From positions 2,730,102 through 2,794,101 of the forward strand of contig NZ_LN679998.1 in the NCBI RefSeq assembly GCF_000953675.1: a stretch of 64,000 nucleotides of DNA. The letters are read 5' to 3'. This DNA is from Paraclostridium sordellii. GTDB taxonomy: Bacteria > Bacillota > Clostridia > Peptostreptococcales > Peptostreptococcaceae. Shown in pieces: positions 46,123 through 55,778 of this stretch. Within the stretch, counting starts at the first letter, position 1. The number at the start of each line of letters is the position of its first letter. The position numbers were made by a program, and so were the translations under genes. Below the pieces are notes generated by a model that saw only the letters and a list, made by a program, of their open reading frames with translations, was not told where the DNA came from and made no database searches.

Positions 46123-46151
46123 ATAATATGTTTTAATAATTAAAAAGTCAA
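46123..46151 (-). promoter_or_regulatory. Sigma-A promoter of the Trp T-box operon
   Basis: TTGACT (46146-46151), 17-base spacer and TATTAT (46123-46128) on the minus strand, about 35 bases before Stem I. Confidence 0.8.
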
Positions 46152-46168
46152 CCACTTAATTTGAAAAA

Positions 46169-46204
46169 TAAAAAAGAGTAAAGAAAATTTTCTTTACTCT
46201 TTCT
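46169..46204 (-). terminator. Intrinsic terminator after the AbgT gene
   Basis: A perfect 13-bp palindromic stem (46175-46187 with 46188-46200) with a T run on the minus strand. Confidence 0.85.
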
Positions 46205-46209
46205 ATATT

Positions 46210-47895
46210 TTATAAGAAAAATTGAGTTCCTGGTCCTATTGGAATTCCTGTTAAAGCCCATATTATAGCAAATATAGTCCAACCTATTAAAAAGGCCATA
46301 GAAATTGGCATCATCATACTCATTAAATTTCCAACACCAAAATCTTTTTTATATTTTTGACCAAATACAACTATAACCCCTAAGTAGTTCATTAATGGAG
46401 ATATTATGTTAGTAGATGAATCTCCTATACGATACATTAACTGAACTCCTGCTGGTGAAAATCCTGCAACCATTAGCATAGGTACAAATATAGGTGCTAA
46501 AAGTCCCCATTTTGATGAAGCTCCACCCATAAATAAATTTACGAATGCAGTTAAGAATATAAATGCAACCATTAGTACTATAGACATAAACATATTTCCT
46601 TCTGGAATTAATGAAACTAAATCTGCCCCTAGAGATGCTACTAATACTCCTAAATGAGAGTCATTAAAATAGTTTATAAATTGTGCAACAAAGAATAATA
46701 TAACTATTATAGGAGCCATATCAGCCATTGCTTTACACATAGCAGGAACTATATCTGCACTCTTTTTAAACTTACCTGACTTAAATCCATATACTAATCC
46801 ACTTATAGCAAATATAACAAACATTAACATGATTACCATATCGCCTTTAAAGAATATCGAATCTAAGAAGCTATCTACCATATTAAAAGTAGCTGTGCCA
46901 TCTGAGTTAACTACCCATAATCCAACGTTAGTAGATAAATCTCCAGCTAAAGGTATTTTATTGCCTGTATCTATAGGTAATGCCGCTAATACTATAAGTC
47001 CTATAACTAACAATAATATCTTATTTGTAAACTTATATGCGTCTTTTTCTTTTTGAGTTATTTCATGATCAGCTTCAACATCAGCTTCTTTTTTATTATA
47101 AGTCCCTAATCTTGGCTCTACAAATTTATCAATTACTATTGTTCCTAATATTATAATTACAAGAGTTGATCCCATCATGAAAAACCAGTTACTTGTTACT
47201 GAAAGTCCTCCAGCTAAACTACTTCCTACCATTGCATCTCCAGTTTCTGCTGCTGCTTGAGTAAAAGGTAATAATAAAGCATCAGTAGAGCTTACAAAAA
47301 GATTTGCACTAAATCCACCTGAAACCCCTGCAAAACCTGCTGCCAGACCGACTAATGGGTGTCTTCCTAATGTATAATACATCAATGCTGCCAGAGGTAT
47401 TAAAACAACATACCCTGCATCTGATGCCATATTAGACATAACTCCTAAAAATATAACTACTGGTGTTACTAATTTAGAAGGTGTAGATGAAACTATACTT
47501 TTCATAGCCATAGATAAATATCCACTTTGATCCATAAGACCTATAGCTAGCATGATTATAAGTATAGTCCCTATAGCGTACATATTCATAAAATTAGATA
47601 TTGCAGTTCCAATTACATAAGATAATCCATTGGAATACCTCTCTGCTACAGTAGTTCCATTAGCTCCAACCTTTAAAACTTCTATTGGTTCTTGCCCTAA
47701 TAAATTGTTTATTGGGAAATCTCCTAAAGGTGTTTTCGCTACCACTCCAAACGAACCTAAAATTGCCGACAGTACCAATACAAATGCTGCTATATACATA
47801 AACATAAGTACTGGATGAGGCAATTTATTTCCAAGCTTTTCTATAAAATCCATAAAAGCTTGAACTTTTGTTTTCTTTTTACTTGTTGCATTCAT
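46210..47895 (-). CDS. AbgT family transporter
   Basis: 561-residue membrane protein of the AbgT (p-aminobenzoyl-glutamate) family. It starts with a short cationic tail and has about 12 hydrophobic segments; LPHPVLMFMYIAAFVLVLS, GVSGGFSANLFVSS and the C-terminal GDSSTNIISPLMNYLGVIV are typical. Substrates vary (folate catabolite, dipeptides, drug efflux), so none is assigned. The ATG at 47895 has GGAGG 8 bases upstream. It appears monocistronic, with terminators on both sides. A weak CodY-like box lies at 47965-47979. Confidence 0.88.
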   Translation of the reverse strand: MNATSKKKTKVQAFMDFIEKLGNKLPHPVLMFMYIAAFVLVLSAILGSFGVVAKTPLGDFPINNLLGQEPIEVLKVGANGTTVAERYSNGLSYVIGTAISNFMNMYAIGTILIIMLAIGLMDQSGYLSMAMKSIVSSTPSKLVTPVVIFLGVMSNMASDAGYVVLIPLAALMYYTLGRHPLVGLAAGFAGVSGGFSANLFVSSTDALLLPFTQAAAETGDAMVGSSLAGGLSVTSNWFFMMGSTLVIIILGTIVIDKFVEPRLGTYNKKEADVEADHEITQKEKDAYKFTNKILLLVIGLIVLAALPIDTGNKIPLAGDLSTNVGLWVVNSDGTATFNMVDSFLDSIFFKGDMVIMLMFVIFAISGLVYGFKSGKFKKSADIVPAMCKAMADMAPIIVILFFVAQFINYFNDSHLGVLVASLGADLVSLIPEGNMFMSIVLMVAFIFLTAFVNLFMGGASSKWGLLAPIFVPMLMVAGFSPAGVQLMYRIGDSSTNIISPLMNYLGVIVVFGQKYKKDFGVGNLMSMMMPISMAFLIGWTIFAIIWALTGIPIGPGTQFFL

Positions 47896-48120
47896 TCATT
47901 AATCCTCCCCTGTTGTCTTTTTTTGATACTTTTCCATTTTAACATATCAGGCAAACATTTTCATAAATTTTAGAAAAGTTCTTATTTTTTATTATTTTCG
48001 ATATTTTTCGAGTTTTTTCACATATTTTTTTTAGGAGTTTTATATCAAATACTTTTGTTTTTTAAGTTGTATACAATATTATTTCCATATATTTGAATAT
48101 TTCATTTAATAAATTGCATA
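47896..48120 (-). other. Upstream region of the AbgT gene
   Basis: About 225 AT-rich bases with no open frame of note. TAAAAT with a poor -35 lies about 40 bases before the start. A 15-base sequence at 47965-47979 matches the CodY motif at about 12 of 15 positions. No other structure is seen. Confidence 0.35.
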
Positions 48121-48157
48121 AAATAAAAAATCCCTAGAATATTCTAGGGATTTTTAT
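48121..48157. terminator. Terminator after ileS
   Basis: A TCCCTAGAAT/ATTCTAGGGA stem with A and T runs on both sides, 10 bases past the ileS stop. Confidence 0.9.
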
Positions 48158-48166
48158 TAAAATTCA

Positions 48167-51100
48167 TTATTTTTTTATAACCTTAATTCCAGTCATATGG
48201 TCATTTAAGTTATGTTTTTCTATACTTTCATCTTCTACTCTATTTATTTCTAAAGCTAATGTTTCTGATTTTATATAATCAGAGTATTCATTTATTGCTT
48301 TAGCTATTTCATCATCTGAACAGTAATCTATTACTATATTATCTAATACATCAAAATCATTAGATTTTCTTAATTGCTGTACTTTTGATATAAATTCTCT
48401 TGCATATCCTTCATTTATTAATGTCTCATTTAAAGTTGTATCTAATATTACAAATAAGTTATTTTCCATAGTAACATTAAATCCTTCTTTAGCTGATATA
48501 TTTATTAATACATGATCTTTATTAAAGTTAAATTCTTCTCCATCTATATCAACAGCTATAGATTCTCCAGCTTCTAATTTAGCTACAACTTCACTTGCAT
48601 CAAGTTTATTTAAAGCTCCTGCAAAGAACTTCATTTTTGCTCCAAGTATTGGTCCTAATACTTTAAAGTTTGGCTTTAATGTAAAGTTCATGTATTCTCC
48701 TAAATCTTTTGCAAATACAACCTCTTTAACATTTAGCTCTTCTTTTATTAGGTCTACAACATCACTTATAGTTTCTTCGTATTTACCATCTACTAAAACT
48801 TTTTGTATTGGTTGACGAACTTTTATTCTTGTCGCTTCTCTTGAAGCTCTTCCTAATGTAACTAAGTTTTTAACTAAATCCATTTTCTCTTCTAATTCAT
48901 TATCTATTAAATCCATATTAGCTTTTGGATAAGTAGATAAATGAACTGATTCTTCATTAGTTAAGTTTCTATAGATTTCTTCAGCTATAAATGGTGTAAA
49001 TGGAGCTATTAACTTACAAAGTTCTGTTAATATTTCATAAGTTGTATTATAAACTGATTTTTTATCTTCAGTTAATTCTGTAGCCCAGAATCTTCTTCTT
49101 GAACGTCTTATATACCAGTTTGATAAATCTTCATTTATAAACTCTTGTATCATTCTTACAGTTTTATTTAATTCAAATATTGCTAAGTTTTCTTCAACTT
49201 CTTTCTTTAAGTTATTAAACTTAGATAATATCCATCTATCAAGTTCTGGTCTTTCTTTGTATTCAACAAAGAATTCAGAAGGATTGATTTCATCAGTATT
49301 TGCATATAGTGTAAAGAAATTGTATACATTTTTCATAGTTCCTAAGAACTTACTTTGAACTTCTTTTAATCCATCTACATCAAATCTTGTTGGAGTCCAT
49401 GGTGGTGATACATATAATAAGTACCATCTTAGGGCATCTGCTCCATATTGATCAAATAATTCAAAAGGATTTACTGTGTTTCCTCTTGACTTACTCATCT
49501 TCTTACCTTCCTTATCTAATACTAGGTCGTTAACTAACACTCTCTTATATGGAGCTTTTCCTGTAACGAAAGTAGATATAGCAAGTAATGAATAGAACCA
49601 TCCTCTAGTTTGGTCTATTCCTTCACAGATGAAATCTGCTGGGAATAACTCATCAAAGTTTTCCTTATTTTCAAATGGGTAGTGATGTTGTGCAAATGGC
49701 ATTGATCCACTATCAAACCAACAATCTATAACGTCTGTTACTCTTGTCATAGTTCCACCACACTTTTCACACTTAAAGTGTATATCATCAACGTATGGTC
49801 TGTGTAATTCTATAGTTTCTGGATCTATATTTTCTATAGCTTTTTCAGCTAATTCTTTTCTAGATCCAACAGATTCTTTATGTCCACATTCACATTTCCA
49901 TATATTAAGTGGAGTTCCCCAATATCTACTTCTAGATATAGCCCAGTCATTTAAGTTTTCTAACCAGTTGCCAAATCTTCCTTCTCCAACAAAGTTTGGA
50001 TACCATTCAACAGTTTTATTATTAGCTATTAATTGATCTTTTAACTTTGTCATTTCTATATACCAGCTTGGCTTAGCATAGTATAAAAGTGGAGTTTGAC
50101 ATCTCCAGCAGTGTGGATAGTTATGAGCTACTTTTTCTTTACCGAATAATTTATTCTCTCCGTGTAACCATTTTATTATCTCAACGTCTACTCCATCTTC
50201 CATTACAAATTTACCTTCCCATGGAGTAGTTGTAAATTTACCTGCTTCTGAAACTGGTTGTAATACTGGAAGATCATACTTTCTACCTAAGTTGTAGTCA
50301 TCTTCACCAAAGGCAGGTGCAGTATGAACTATTCCTGTACCATCTTCAGTTGTTACATAGTCACCACATGTTATAAAGAATGCTTTTTTATCAGCTTCAA
50401 CAAATGGCATTAATTGCTCGTATTCAATATACTCTAAGTCTTTACCTTTTAATTCTTCTATAACTTCGTAGTCTTCTCCTAAAACTTTATTAGCTAAAGC
50501 TTTAGCTACATAGTAAACTTCATCATTTTGTTTAACTTTTATATAGTCTATTTCAGGTCCTACAGTTAATGCTACGTTTGATGGTAGTGTCCAAGGTGTT
50601 GTTGTCCATGCTAGGAAATATTCATCAGCATCTTTTCTCTTGAACTTAGCTATTACTGTATTGTTCTTTATTTCTTTGTATCCTTGTGCAACTTCATGAG
50701 ATGCAAGACCTGTTCCACATCTTGGACAATATGGAAGTATCTTATGACCTTCATATACAAATCCTTCTTTATTAAACTTATTTAATATCCACCATACAGA
50801 TTCTATATAATTGTTGTCTAGAGTTATATATGGATTATCTAAATCTATTTCATAAGCCATTCTTTCAGTCATATCTCTCCATTGCTTTTCAAATGTAAAA
50901 ACTGACTCTCTACATTTCTTATTAAATTTATCTATTCCATAAGCTTCTATTTGTTGCTTATCAGATAAACCTAATTCTTTTTCAACTTGTATTTCAACTG
51001 GTAATCCGTGTGTATCCCAACCAGCTTTTCTTTTTACTTGGTATCCATTCATAGTTTTATATCTACAAACAGAATCCTTAAGTGTTCTAGCTATAACGTG

Positions 51101-51274
51101 ATGTATTCCAGGATTTCCATTTGCTGTAGGAGGTCCTTCGTAGAATACAAAACTTGGATCATTTTTTCCTTTTTCTAAAGTTCTCTCTAATATATTTATG
51201 TCATCCCAGTACTTTGATACTTCAGCTTCAGCTTCTTTTACAGAAGAATCCACTAGAGACTTAAATTTAGTCAT
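48167..51274 (-). CDS. ileS: Isoleucyl-tRNA synthetase, eukaryote-like (IleRS2) type
   Basis: Charges tRNA(Ile). At 1035 residues it is longer than the usual bacterial IleRS1 (about 920) and belongs to the eukaryote-like class, with FYEGPPTANG at about 44-53 and GWDTHGLPVEIQVEKELG. The HIGH signature reads GIHH (residues 56-59), with first and third positions exchanged. KMSKS is normal (GKKMSKSRGNTVNP). Zinc-like CxxC pairs are CPRCG and CEKCGG. The type is associated with mupirocin resistance. A T-box precedes it. Confidence 0.96.
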   Translation of the reverse strand: MTKFKSLVDSSVKEAEAEVSKYWDDINILERTLEKGKNDPSFVFYEGPPTANGNPGIHHVIARTLKDSVCRYKTMNGYQVKRKAGWDTHGLPVEIQVEKELGLSDKQQIEAYGIDKFNKKCRESVFTFEKQWRDMTERMAYEIDLDNPYITLDNNYIESVWWILNKFNKEGFVYEGHKILPYCPRCGTGLASHEVAQGYKEIKNNTVIAKFKRKDADEYFLAWTTTPWTLPSNVALTVGPEIDYIKVKQNDEVYYVAKALANKVLGEDYEVIEELKGKDLEYIEYEQLMPFVEADKKAFFITCGDYVTTEDGTGIVHTAPAFGEDDYNLGRKYDLPVLQPVSEAGKFTTTPWEGKFVMEDGVDVEIIKWLHGENKLFGKEKVAHNYPHCWRCQTPLLYYAKPSWYIEMTKLKDQLIANNKTVEWYPNFVGEGRFGNWLENLNDWAISRSRYWGTPLNIWKCECGHKESVGSRKELAEKAIENIDPETIELHRPYVDDIHFKCEKCGGTMTRVTDVIDCWFDSGSMPFAQHHYPFENKENFDELFPADFICEGIDQTRGWFYSLLAISTFVTGKAPYKRVLVNDLVLDKEGKKMSKSRGNTVNPFELFDQYGADALRWYLLYVSPPWTPTRFDVDGLKEVQSKFLGTMKNVYNFFTLYANTDEINPSEFFVEYKERPELDRWILSKFNNLKKEVEENLAIFELNKTVRMIQEFINEDLSNWYIRRSRRRFWATELTEDKKSVYNTTYEILTELCKLIAPFTPFIAEEIYRNLTNEESVHLSTYPKANMDLIDNELEEKMDLVKNLVTLGRASREATRIKVRQPIQKVLVDGKYEETISDVVDLIKEELNVKEVVFAKDLGEYMNFTLKPNFKVLGPILGAKMKFFAGALNKLDASEVVAKLEAGESIAVDIDGEEFNFNKDHVLINISAKEGFNVTMENNLFVILDTTLNETLINEGYAREFISKVQQLRKSNDFDVLDNIVIDYCSDDEIAKAINEYSDYIKSETLALEINRVEDESIEKHNLNDHMTGIKVIKK

Positions 51275-51311
51275 TCTAATCCACCTTCCTTTTTTATTTT
51301 AAATTTTTACA

Positions 51312-51565
51312 TAAAAAAACCCGCCCCGAAAAGGGACGAGTTATTACTCGCGTTACCACCCTAATTTTACATATGCAAATAATACATTACATATGTAACA
51401 CTCTTTCAATATAACGGTTTTTAACCGGCACAGCTTAATAGTTTTATCGTTCAGCCTGCAGCTTAGGAGTGATCTTCACCTTTATAAATTTATTGGTTCT
51501 CAGCCTTTCCCAACTCTCTGTGAAATTATCTAAAGACTACTCTCTCCATCATAGCTTTTAATTAT
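51312..51565 (-). promoter_or_regulatory. T-box leader, isoleucine-specific
   Basis: T-box motif AGGGTGGTAACGCG at 51349-51362. The terminator stem CTCGTCCC/GGGGCGGG with T run is at 51314-51341. Stem I has AGAGAGTTGGG and the GGTGAAGATCACTCC specifier region. The codon ATC (51471-51473) followed by A indicates tRNA(Ile). It leads ileS. Confidence 0.93.
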
Positions 51566-51590
51566 TAATATATTATTGTATATGTATGAA

Positions 51591-51619
51591 ATTTTATAAT
51601 ACTTTATCAAAATAGTCAA
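51591..51619 (-). promoter_or_regulatory. Sigma-A promoter of ileS
   Basis: TTGACT (51614-51619), 17-base spacer and TAAAAT (51591-51596), just past the divIVA stop on the minus strand. Confidence 0.75.
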
Positions 51620-51626
51620 TATTTTT

Positions 51627-52136
51627 TTATTCTAAAGCATCTGATAACTCTTTTTGTAATTCATCTATTTTCTCTACACTTTTTTCATCAATATCAGAGA
51701 ATATATCATCAACACTTCTTATTTCATCTTCTAATAATGATTTAAACTTATTTCTAAATATTTTAAATTCCTTAACGATAGAATCATACTCTTTTCTTAT
51801 TTCTATAACTCTATTATTAGCTTGTTCAATTATTTGTCTAGATCTAAGTTCAGCTTCTTCAACTATTATTTTTGCTTTTTTATGAGCTGCACTACAAGTA
51901 TCTTCTGCTGCAGTTTGAGCTGTTATAAGTGTAGCCTTTAAAGTTTCCTCTATATTTTCATATTTATTAATTTGATCATTATACATTCTTATTTTTTCTT
52001 TTAAATCTGCATTTTCTCTGTATAAATTCTCAAAGTCTTCTTTAACTATATCTAGGAATTCGTCAACTTCATCTTCTCTGTATCCACGTATTCCTTTTTT
52101 AAACTCTTTATTTTCAATTTCTACTGGAGTTAACAT
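51627..52136 (-). CDS. divIVA: DivIVA domain cell division protein
   Basis: 169-residue curvature-sensing coiled-coil protein. The N-terminal lipid-binding module reads MLTPVEIENKEFKKGIRGYREDEVDEFLD, followed by long coiled-coil segments (about 30-65 and 75-165). DivIVA recruits partners to poles and septa. It follows ylmH at the end of the sepF-yggT-ylmH-divIVA cluster, the same order as in Bacillus. Confidence 0.94.
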   Translation of the reverse strand: MLTPVEIENKEFKKGIRGYREDEVDEFLDIVKEDFENLYRENADLKEKIRMYNDQINKYENIEETLKATLITAQTAAEDTCSAAHKKAKIIVEEAELRSRQIIEQANNRVIEIRKEYDSIVKEFKIFRNKFKSLLEDEIRSVDDIFSDIDEKSVEKIDELQKELSDALE

Positions 52137-52147
52137 ATATTCCCCTC

Positions 52148-52933
52148 CTATAATATTATTTTCGCTTTAACCTTTATTTTTCCTTTTTTAGTTATATCTC
52201 CTATATCGGTTATTATAGTTCTACCTTTACCTCTTACAGATATAAGTGAATCTTTTTTAATTATCTTAGATGGAGAATCTATTTTTTCATAATCTACAAA
52301 TACCTTTTCAGCATTTATAAACTTTAAACTCTCCTGTCTAGAGATATTGTATATTGAACTAATTACACAATCTAATCTTTCTGATGAAATAGTTCCAGAA
52401 ACTTCTTTGAACTTAGGCTGTGATTTTATTATCTCACTTAATTGTATTTCTTTAACTTCTACATTATTTCTTGAAACTTTATTTAAATTTATAGTTATAA
52501 AATCAGATATATCTTTATTTACTATAACTTGGCAAAAGTTATCATGTATATTTATATCTCCAATTTTTTCTCTTTTTATACCTAAATTGAGTAGTGCGCC
52601 TAAATAGTCTTTATGTTTTATTTCTTTAAATTTAAAATTCCCCTCAATTTGCAATGCTTTAACCGGCGATTCTATGTCCTCATATTCCATATAATAAGGG
52701 TATATACATATTAAACTTCTTTCAGCCTCATCTATTCCTCCATCAACAGTATACTTTATATCATCAAAGCTATTTAATATAGATATAGCATTTTTTATTT
52801 CGTATGGATTTAAAAAATCAGTGTATCGAACATCATAATTTTTTATAGATGAGTATGCTTTGTCTATAACCTTATACATCTTATTCTTAAGATCAATGTC
52901 TTTTATATAATTTGTAAGTGTAATTTTGTCCAT
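52148..52933 (-). CDS. ylmH: YlmH family S4-domain RNA-binding protein
   Basis: 261 residues with a C-terminal S4 domain (about 180-240: SGTISSERLDCVISSIYNISRQESLKFI). YlmH homologues bind 50S subunits, and some are linked to ribosome-associated quality control. The N-terminal part contains a divergent ylmH domain with GALLNLGIKREKIGDI. It lies between yggT and divIVA. A functional link to RqcH elsewhere in the window is inference. Confidence 0.9.
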   Translation of the reverse strand: MDKITLTNYIKDIDLKNKMYKVIDKAYSSIKNYDVRYTDFLNPYEIKNAISILNSFDDIKYTVDGGIDEAERSLICIYPYYMEYEDIESPVKALQIEGNFKFKEIKHKDYLGALLNLGIKREKIGDINIHDNFCQVIVNKDISDFITINLNKVSRNNVEVKEIQLSEIIKSQPKFKEVSGTISSERLDCVISSIYNISRQESLKFINAEKVFVDYEKIDSPSKIIKKDSLISVRGKGRTIITDIGDITKKGKIKVKAKIIL

Positions 52934-52954
52934 TTTATAATCCTGTATATGCTA

Positions 52955-53206
52955 CTAAAATATGTAACCTATAATCATTCTTATAAATTGTATTGCAAAT
53001 ATAGCAATTATTGGAGAAAAATCAATAGGTCCTTCAAAATATCTATTCATTAAATTTCTTATAGGTCCTTCTATAGGCTCCGTTAACATTCCAATTACAT
53101 CATATGCTTTGGAATCAATCGCCCCTGGAATCCAACTCATAATTGCTCTTATTATTATTGCATATTGAATTATGTCAGTTAAAACAAGTACAGAGTATTT
53201 TATCAT
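52955..53206 (-). CDS. YggT family membrane protein (YlmG)
   Basis: 83-residue protein with two hydrophobic segments. It has the family motif RAIMSWIPG, then [15 protein letters not shown] and [16 protein letters not shown]. Family function is unclear, with roles suggested in nucleoid or division organisation. It sits between sepF and ylmH in the conserved division cluster. Confidence 0.9.
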   Translation of the reverse strand: MIKYSVLVLTDIIQYAIIIRAIMSWIPGAIDSKAYDVIGMLTEPIEGPIRNLMNRYFEGPIDFSPIIAIFAIQFIRMIIGYIF

Positions 53207-53223
53207 AATACTACTACTCCTTT

Positions 53224-53694
53224 TTATTTATTTTGCCATGGGAAAAATGCTTTACTTTCTAATTCTTTTTTCATGTTTGCATCAATATCCACATTATTTG
53301 GAGCTAGTATAAATATAGCTTTAGAAACTTTTTGTATACTTCCATCTAAAACATATACAGCTCCATTCATAAAATCAAATATAGATTTACGTGTAACTGC
53401 ATCATCTAAATTTTCTAAATTAACTATAACAGCTCTTCTTTGCTTTAATTGGTCTGCTATAGACGTAACTTCTTCATATTTTTTAGGCTCTACTATAACT
53501 ACCTTCATTTGACCTGCTGTATGTATATTAACTATTTTATTGCTTTTAGGTTGAGCTATAGCCCCTACATTACTACTTAACTCTTCGTCTATTTCTACTT
53601 CTTCTTCCATTTCTTCTAACTCTTCATCCATGAAATCATCTTCTACTTCATCAGTCATCCAATCTTTTATTTTACCTATGAATCCATTGCCCAT
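53224..53694 (-). CDS. sepF: Cell division protein SepF
   Basis: Membrane-binding FtsZ partner that helps align the septal ring. The 156 residues include an amphipathic N-terminus ([13 protein letters not shown]), an acidic linker (about 14-40) and the conserved core [27 protein letters not shown]. It lies after ylmE and before yggT, as in Bacillus. Confidence 0.94.
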   Translation of the reverse strand: MGNGFIGKIKDWMTDEVEDDFMDEELEEMEEEVEIDEELSSNVGAIAQPKSNKIVNIHTAGQMKVVIVEPKKYEEVTSIADQLKQRRAVIVNLENLDDAVTRKSIFDFMNGAVYVLDGSIQKVSKAIFILAPNNVDIDANMKKELESKAFFPWQNK

Positions 53695-53726
53695 TATTAA
53701 TCTCCTCCATTACATTTTATTTTATT

Positions 53727-54428
53727 TTATTTGTTATAATTTCTTTGTCCAAATATAGAAGTTCCTACCCTTACAAATGTAGCTCCTTCTTCAACGGCTA
53801 TCTCAAAATCATTACTCATACCCATAGATAATTCATCCATAGATATATTTTCTATATTTTCTTTATCTATTTTTATAGCTAAATCTTTAAGCCCTTTAAA
53901 TACAGATCTTACTAACTCTTTATCATCTGTATTTGGAGCCATTGTCATAAGTCCTTTTATTCTTATATTTGGATAATTTTTTGCTATAGTTTTTACAAAA
54001 TCAATTGCATCTTCTTCAAGTATTCCGTGTTTACTTTCTTCTTTTGATATATTAACTTGAATTAAACAATTTATTGTTTTTCCTATTTTCTCAGCTCTTT
54101 TCTGAATTTCATCACAAAGAGATAATCTATCTATTGAGTGTATCATATAAACCTTATCAATTATATATTTTACTTTATTAGTTTGTAAACTTCCAATAAG
54201 GTGCCAATTAACATCATCACCTATTGTTTCAAATTTTCTTGCTAGTTCTTGAGGTTTATTTTCGCCAAAATCTGTGGCTCCAGAATTTATAGCCTCTTTA
54301 ATAGCATCTACATCTACAGTTTTGCTTACAGCTATTAAGGTAACCTCTTCTTTATTCCTATTTGATAATTCACAAGCTTTATCAATTTTATTTTTTATAT
54401 CGATCATATTACATTTAATATTATCCAT
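53727..54428 (-). CDS. ylmE: PLP homeostasis protein (YggS/YlmE, PLPBP)
   Basis: PLP-binding protein involved in vitamin B6 and amino acid homeostasis. The 233 residues form the alanine-racemase-like barrel. The PLP lysine is Lys36 in LIAVSKTV; GENKPQEL, HLIGSLQTNK and the C-terminal VRVGTSIFGQRNY are also present. It lies directly after the HlyD-like gene with no gap and before sepF. Confidence 0.94.
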   Translation of the reverse strand: MDNIKCNMIDIKNKIDKACELSNRNKEEVTLIAVSKTVDVDAIKEAINSGATDFGENKPQELARKFETIGDDVNWHLIGSLQTNKVKYIIDKVYMIHSIDRLSLCDEIQKRAEKIGKTINCLIQVNISKEESKHGILEEDAIDFVKTIAKNYPNIRIKGLMTMAPNTDDKELVRSVFKGLKDLAIKIDKENIENISMDELSMGMSNDFEIAVEEGATFVRVGTSIFGQRNYNK

Positions 54429-55658
54429 TTAATCACCTGCTTTTATAAATCCTTTTTTTAATTTGGGATTTAATATTATTTCATCATAAATTTTTATAGT
54501 ATTTACTCCATTTATATCATTTTTATAATGGTCTATAACTATATATTCTTCACTTTCATATAAAGTTCCTTTAAGTTCTACAAATTTTGCATCTCCAGTC
54601 TCAGATACTATATATACACCTTTTTTTCCATCTAAATTAACAACAGCTGTTTTAGGAACTTTTAAACCTTCTATTGACTTATATATTATATCAAATTCTT
54701 TTATTCTTGTATCGTAAATTTCAACATTTTGTTCACTTATCTCAAGTATAACTATATATTGTTTTCCCTCTTTATATATATCATATACTTTGCTATTTAT
54801 TTTTTCAATGTCGCTACTTAAAATAATTTTTTGACCGATTTTAATTTTTTTAATTTCTTCTTCATTACAACTAATTGCTACAAATTGTTTTAAATTATTT
54901 ATTATTCGTGCTATTGGTTCCCCTTTATCTAACTTCTTTTCTTTACTTATATCTTTATAGTTATTTTTTGTCCCCTCAATATCTTTTATTTTTATTTGAT
55001 TAAGATTATCAAAGTTAAACTTTTCTTCATTCCCATCAAATTGATAAGAAACTACACCTGAATTTTTAGACTTAAATACTTCTGTGTTTTTATCAATTAA
55101 ATTAGTAACTTCTTTTTCTTGAACCTGTTTGTTTTTTAATGACTTATCATTTAAATCACTATTTATTAAAAGATTTTTATCATCTATTAGTTTATTAATT
55201 TTTTCTATTTGACCATATACATCTATATTTTCATTTAACAACTCTATTTGTAGTTTTTGAGATAGTAAACTTATTTCTTTGTTTATATTCTCAATATCTT
55301 TTTTTATAAACGCAGTATCACCATTCTCTATACTAGATATATCGTTTTTGATGTTTTTTAAATTCTTTAAATCATCATTGCTAATATTATTACTATATAC
55401 ACAAGCTATATCTTCTTTTTTCTTAACTCTATCACCATCTTTTAAATAGTACTCTACTTTGCCATCAAAGTTAGAATTGATTACATACTCATCTCTAATT
55501 ATTAACCCTTTTTTATTAAAACTTTCCTCTACCATTTCATTTTTTAAAGTAAGAGTTTTAGTAGTGGTTTTTCCTAGCAAAATTACCACATTTGAAACTA
55601 TATAAATAAATATAAATAATAAAATAATTCTATTATATTTCAACCTTATTTTTTTCAA
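54429..55658 (-). CDS. HlyD-like membrane fusion protein, no obvious transporter partner
   Basis: 409-residue protein with one N-terminal membrane anchor (about residues 10-28). A barrel-sandwich half (GKVEYYLKDGDRVKKKEDIACVYS), a long polar coiled-coil hairpin (about 95-200), the second half motif (GVVSYQFDG) and beta-rich C-terminal domains follow. This is the periplasmic adaptor layout of HlyD-type proteins, here acting outside a Gram-positive membrane. No ABC or RND gene is adjacent; it abuts ylmE and the division cluster. The link to division is positional inference. Confidence 0.82.
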   Translation of the reverse strand: MKKIRLKYNRIILLFIFIYIVSNVVILLGKTTTKTLTLKNEMVEESFNKKGLIIRDEYVINSNFDGKVEYYLKDGDRVKKKEDIACVYSNNISNDDLKNLKNIKNDISSIENGDTAFIKKDIENINKEISLLSQKLQIELLNENIDVYGQIEKINKLIDDKNLLINSDLNDKSLKNKQVQEKEVTNLIDKNTEVFKSKNSGVVSYQFDGNEEKFNFDNLNQIKIKDIEGTKNNYKDISKEKKLDKGEPIARIINNLKQFVAISCNEEEIKKIKIGQKIILSSDIEKINSKVYDIYKEGKQYIVILEISEQNVEIYDTRIKEFDIIYKSIEGLKVPKTAVVNLDGKKGVYIVSETGDAKFVELKGTLYESEEYIVIDHYKNDINGVNTIKIYDEIILNPKLKKGFIKAGD

Positions 55659-55734
55659 TATTTATCCCCCTCTACCAATTCCTATATATCTATTTCTTCA
55701 GTTTAAATGCAACTCCTTTAAAATACTTTTTTAT

Positions 55735-55778
55735 AAATTAAAAGAGTACATACAAATTTGTATGTACTCTTTTAATTT
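55735..55778 (-). terminator. Terminator after spoIVA, a 44-bp perfect palindrome
   Basis: Arms 55735-55756 and 55757-55778 are exact reverse complements, overlapping the spoIVA stop and flanked by A/T runs. Confidence 0.85.

Noticed and set aside
55735-55778. 44-bp palindrome as a possible attachment site or operator
   Set aside because: It overlaps the spoIVA stop and is flanked by A/T runs, so an intrinsic terminator explains it.
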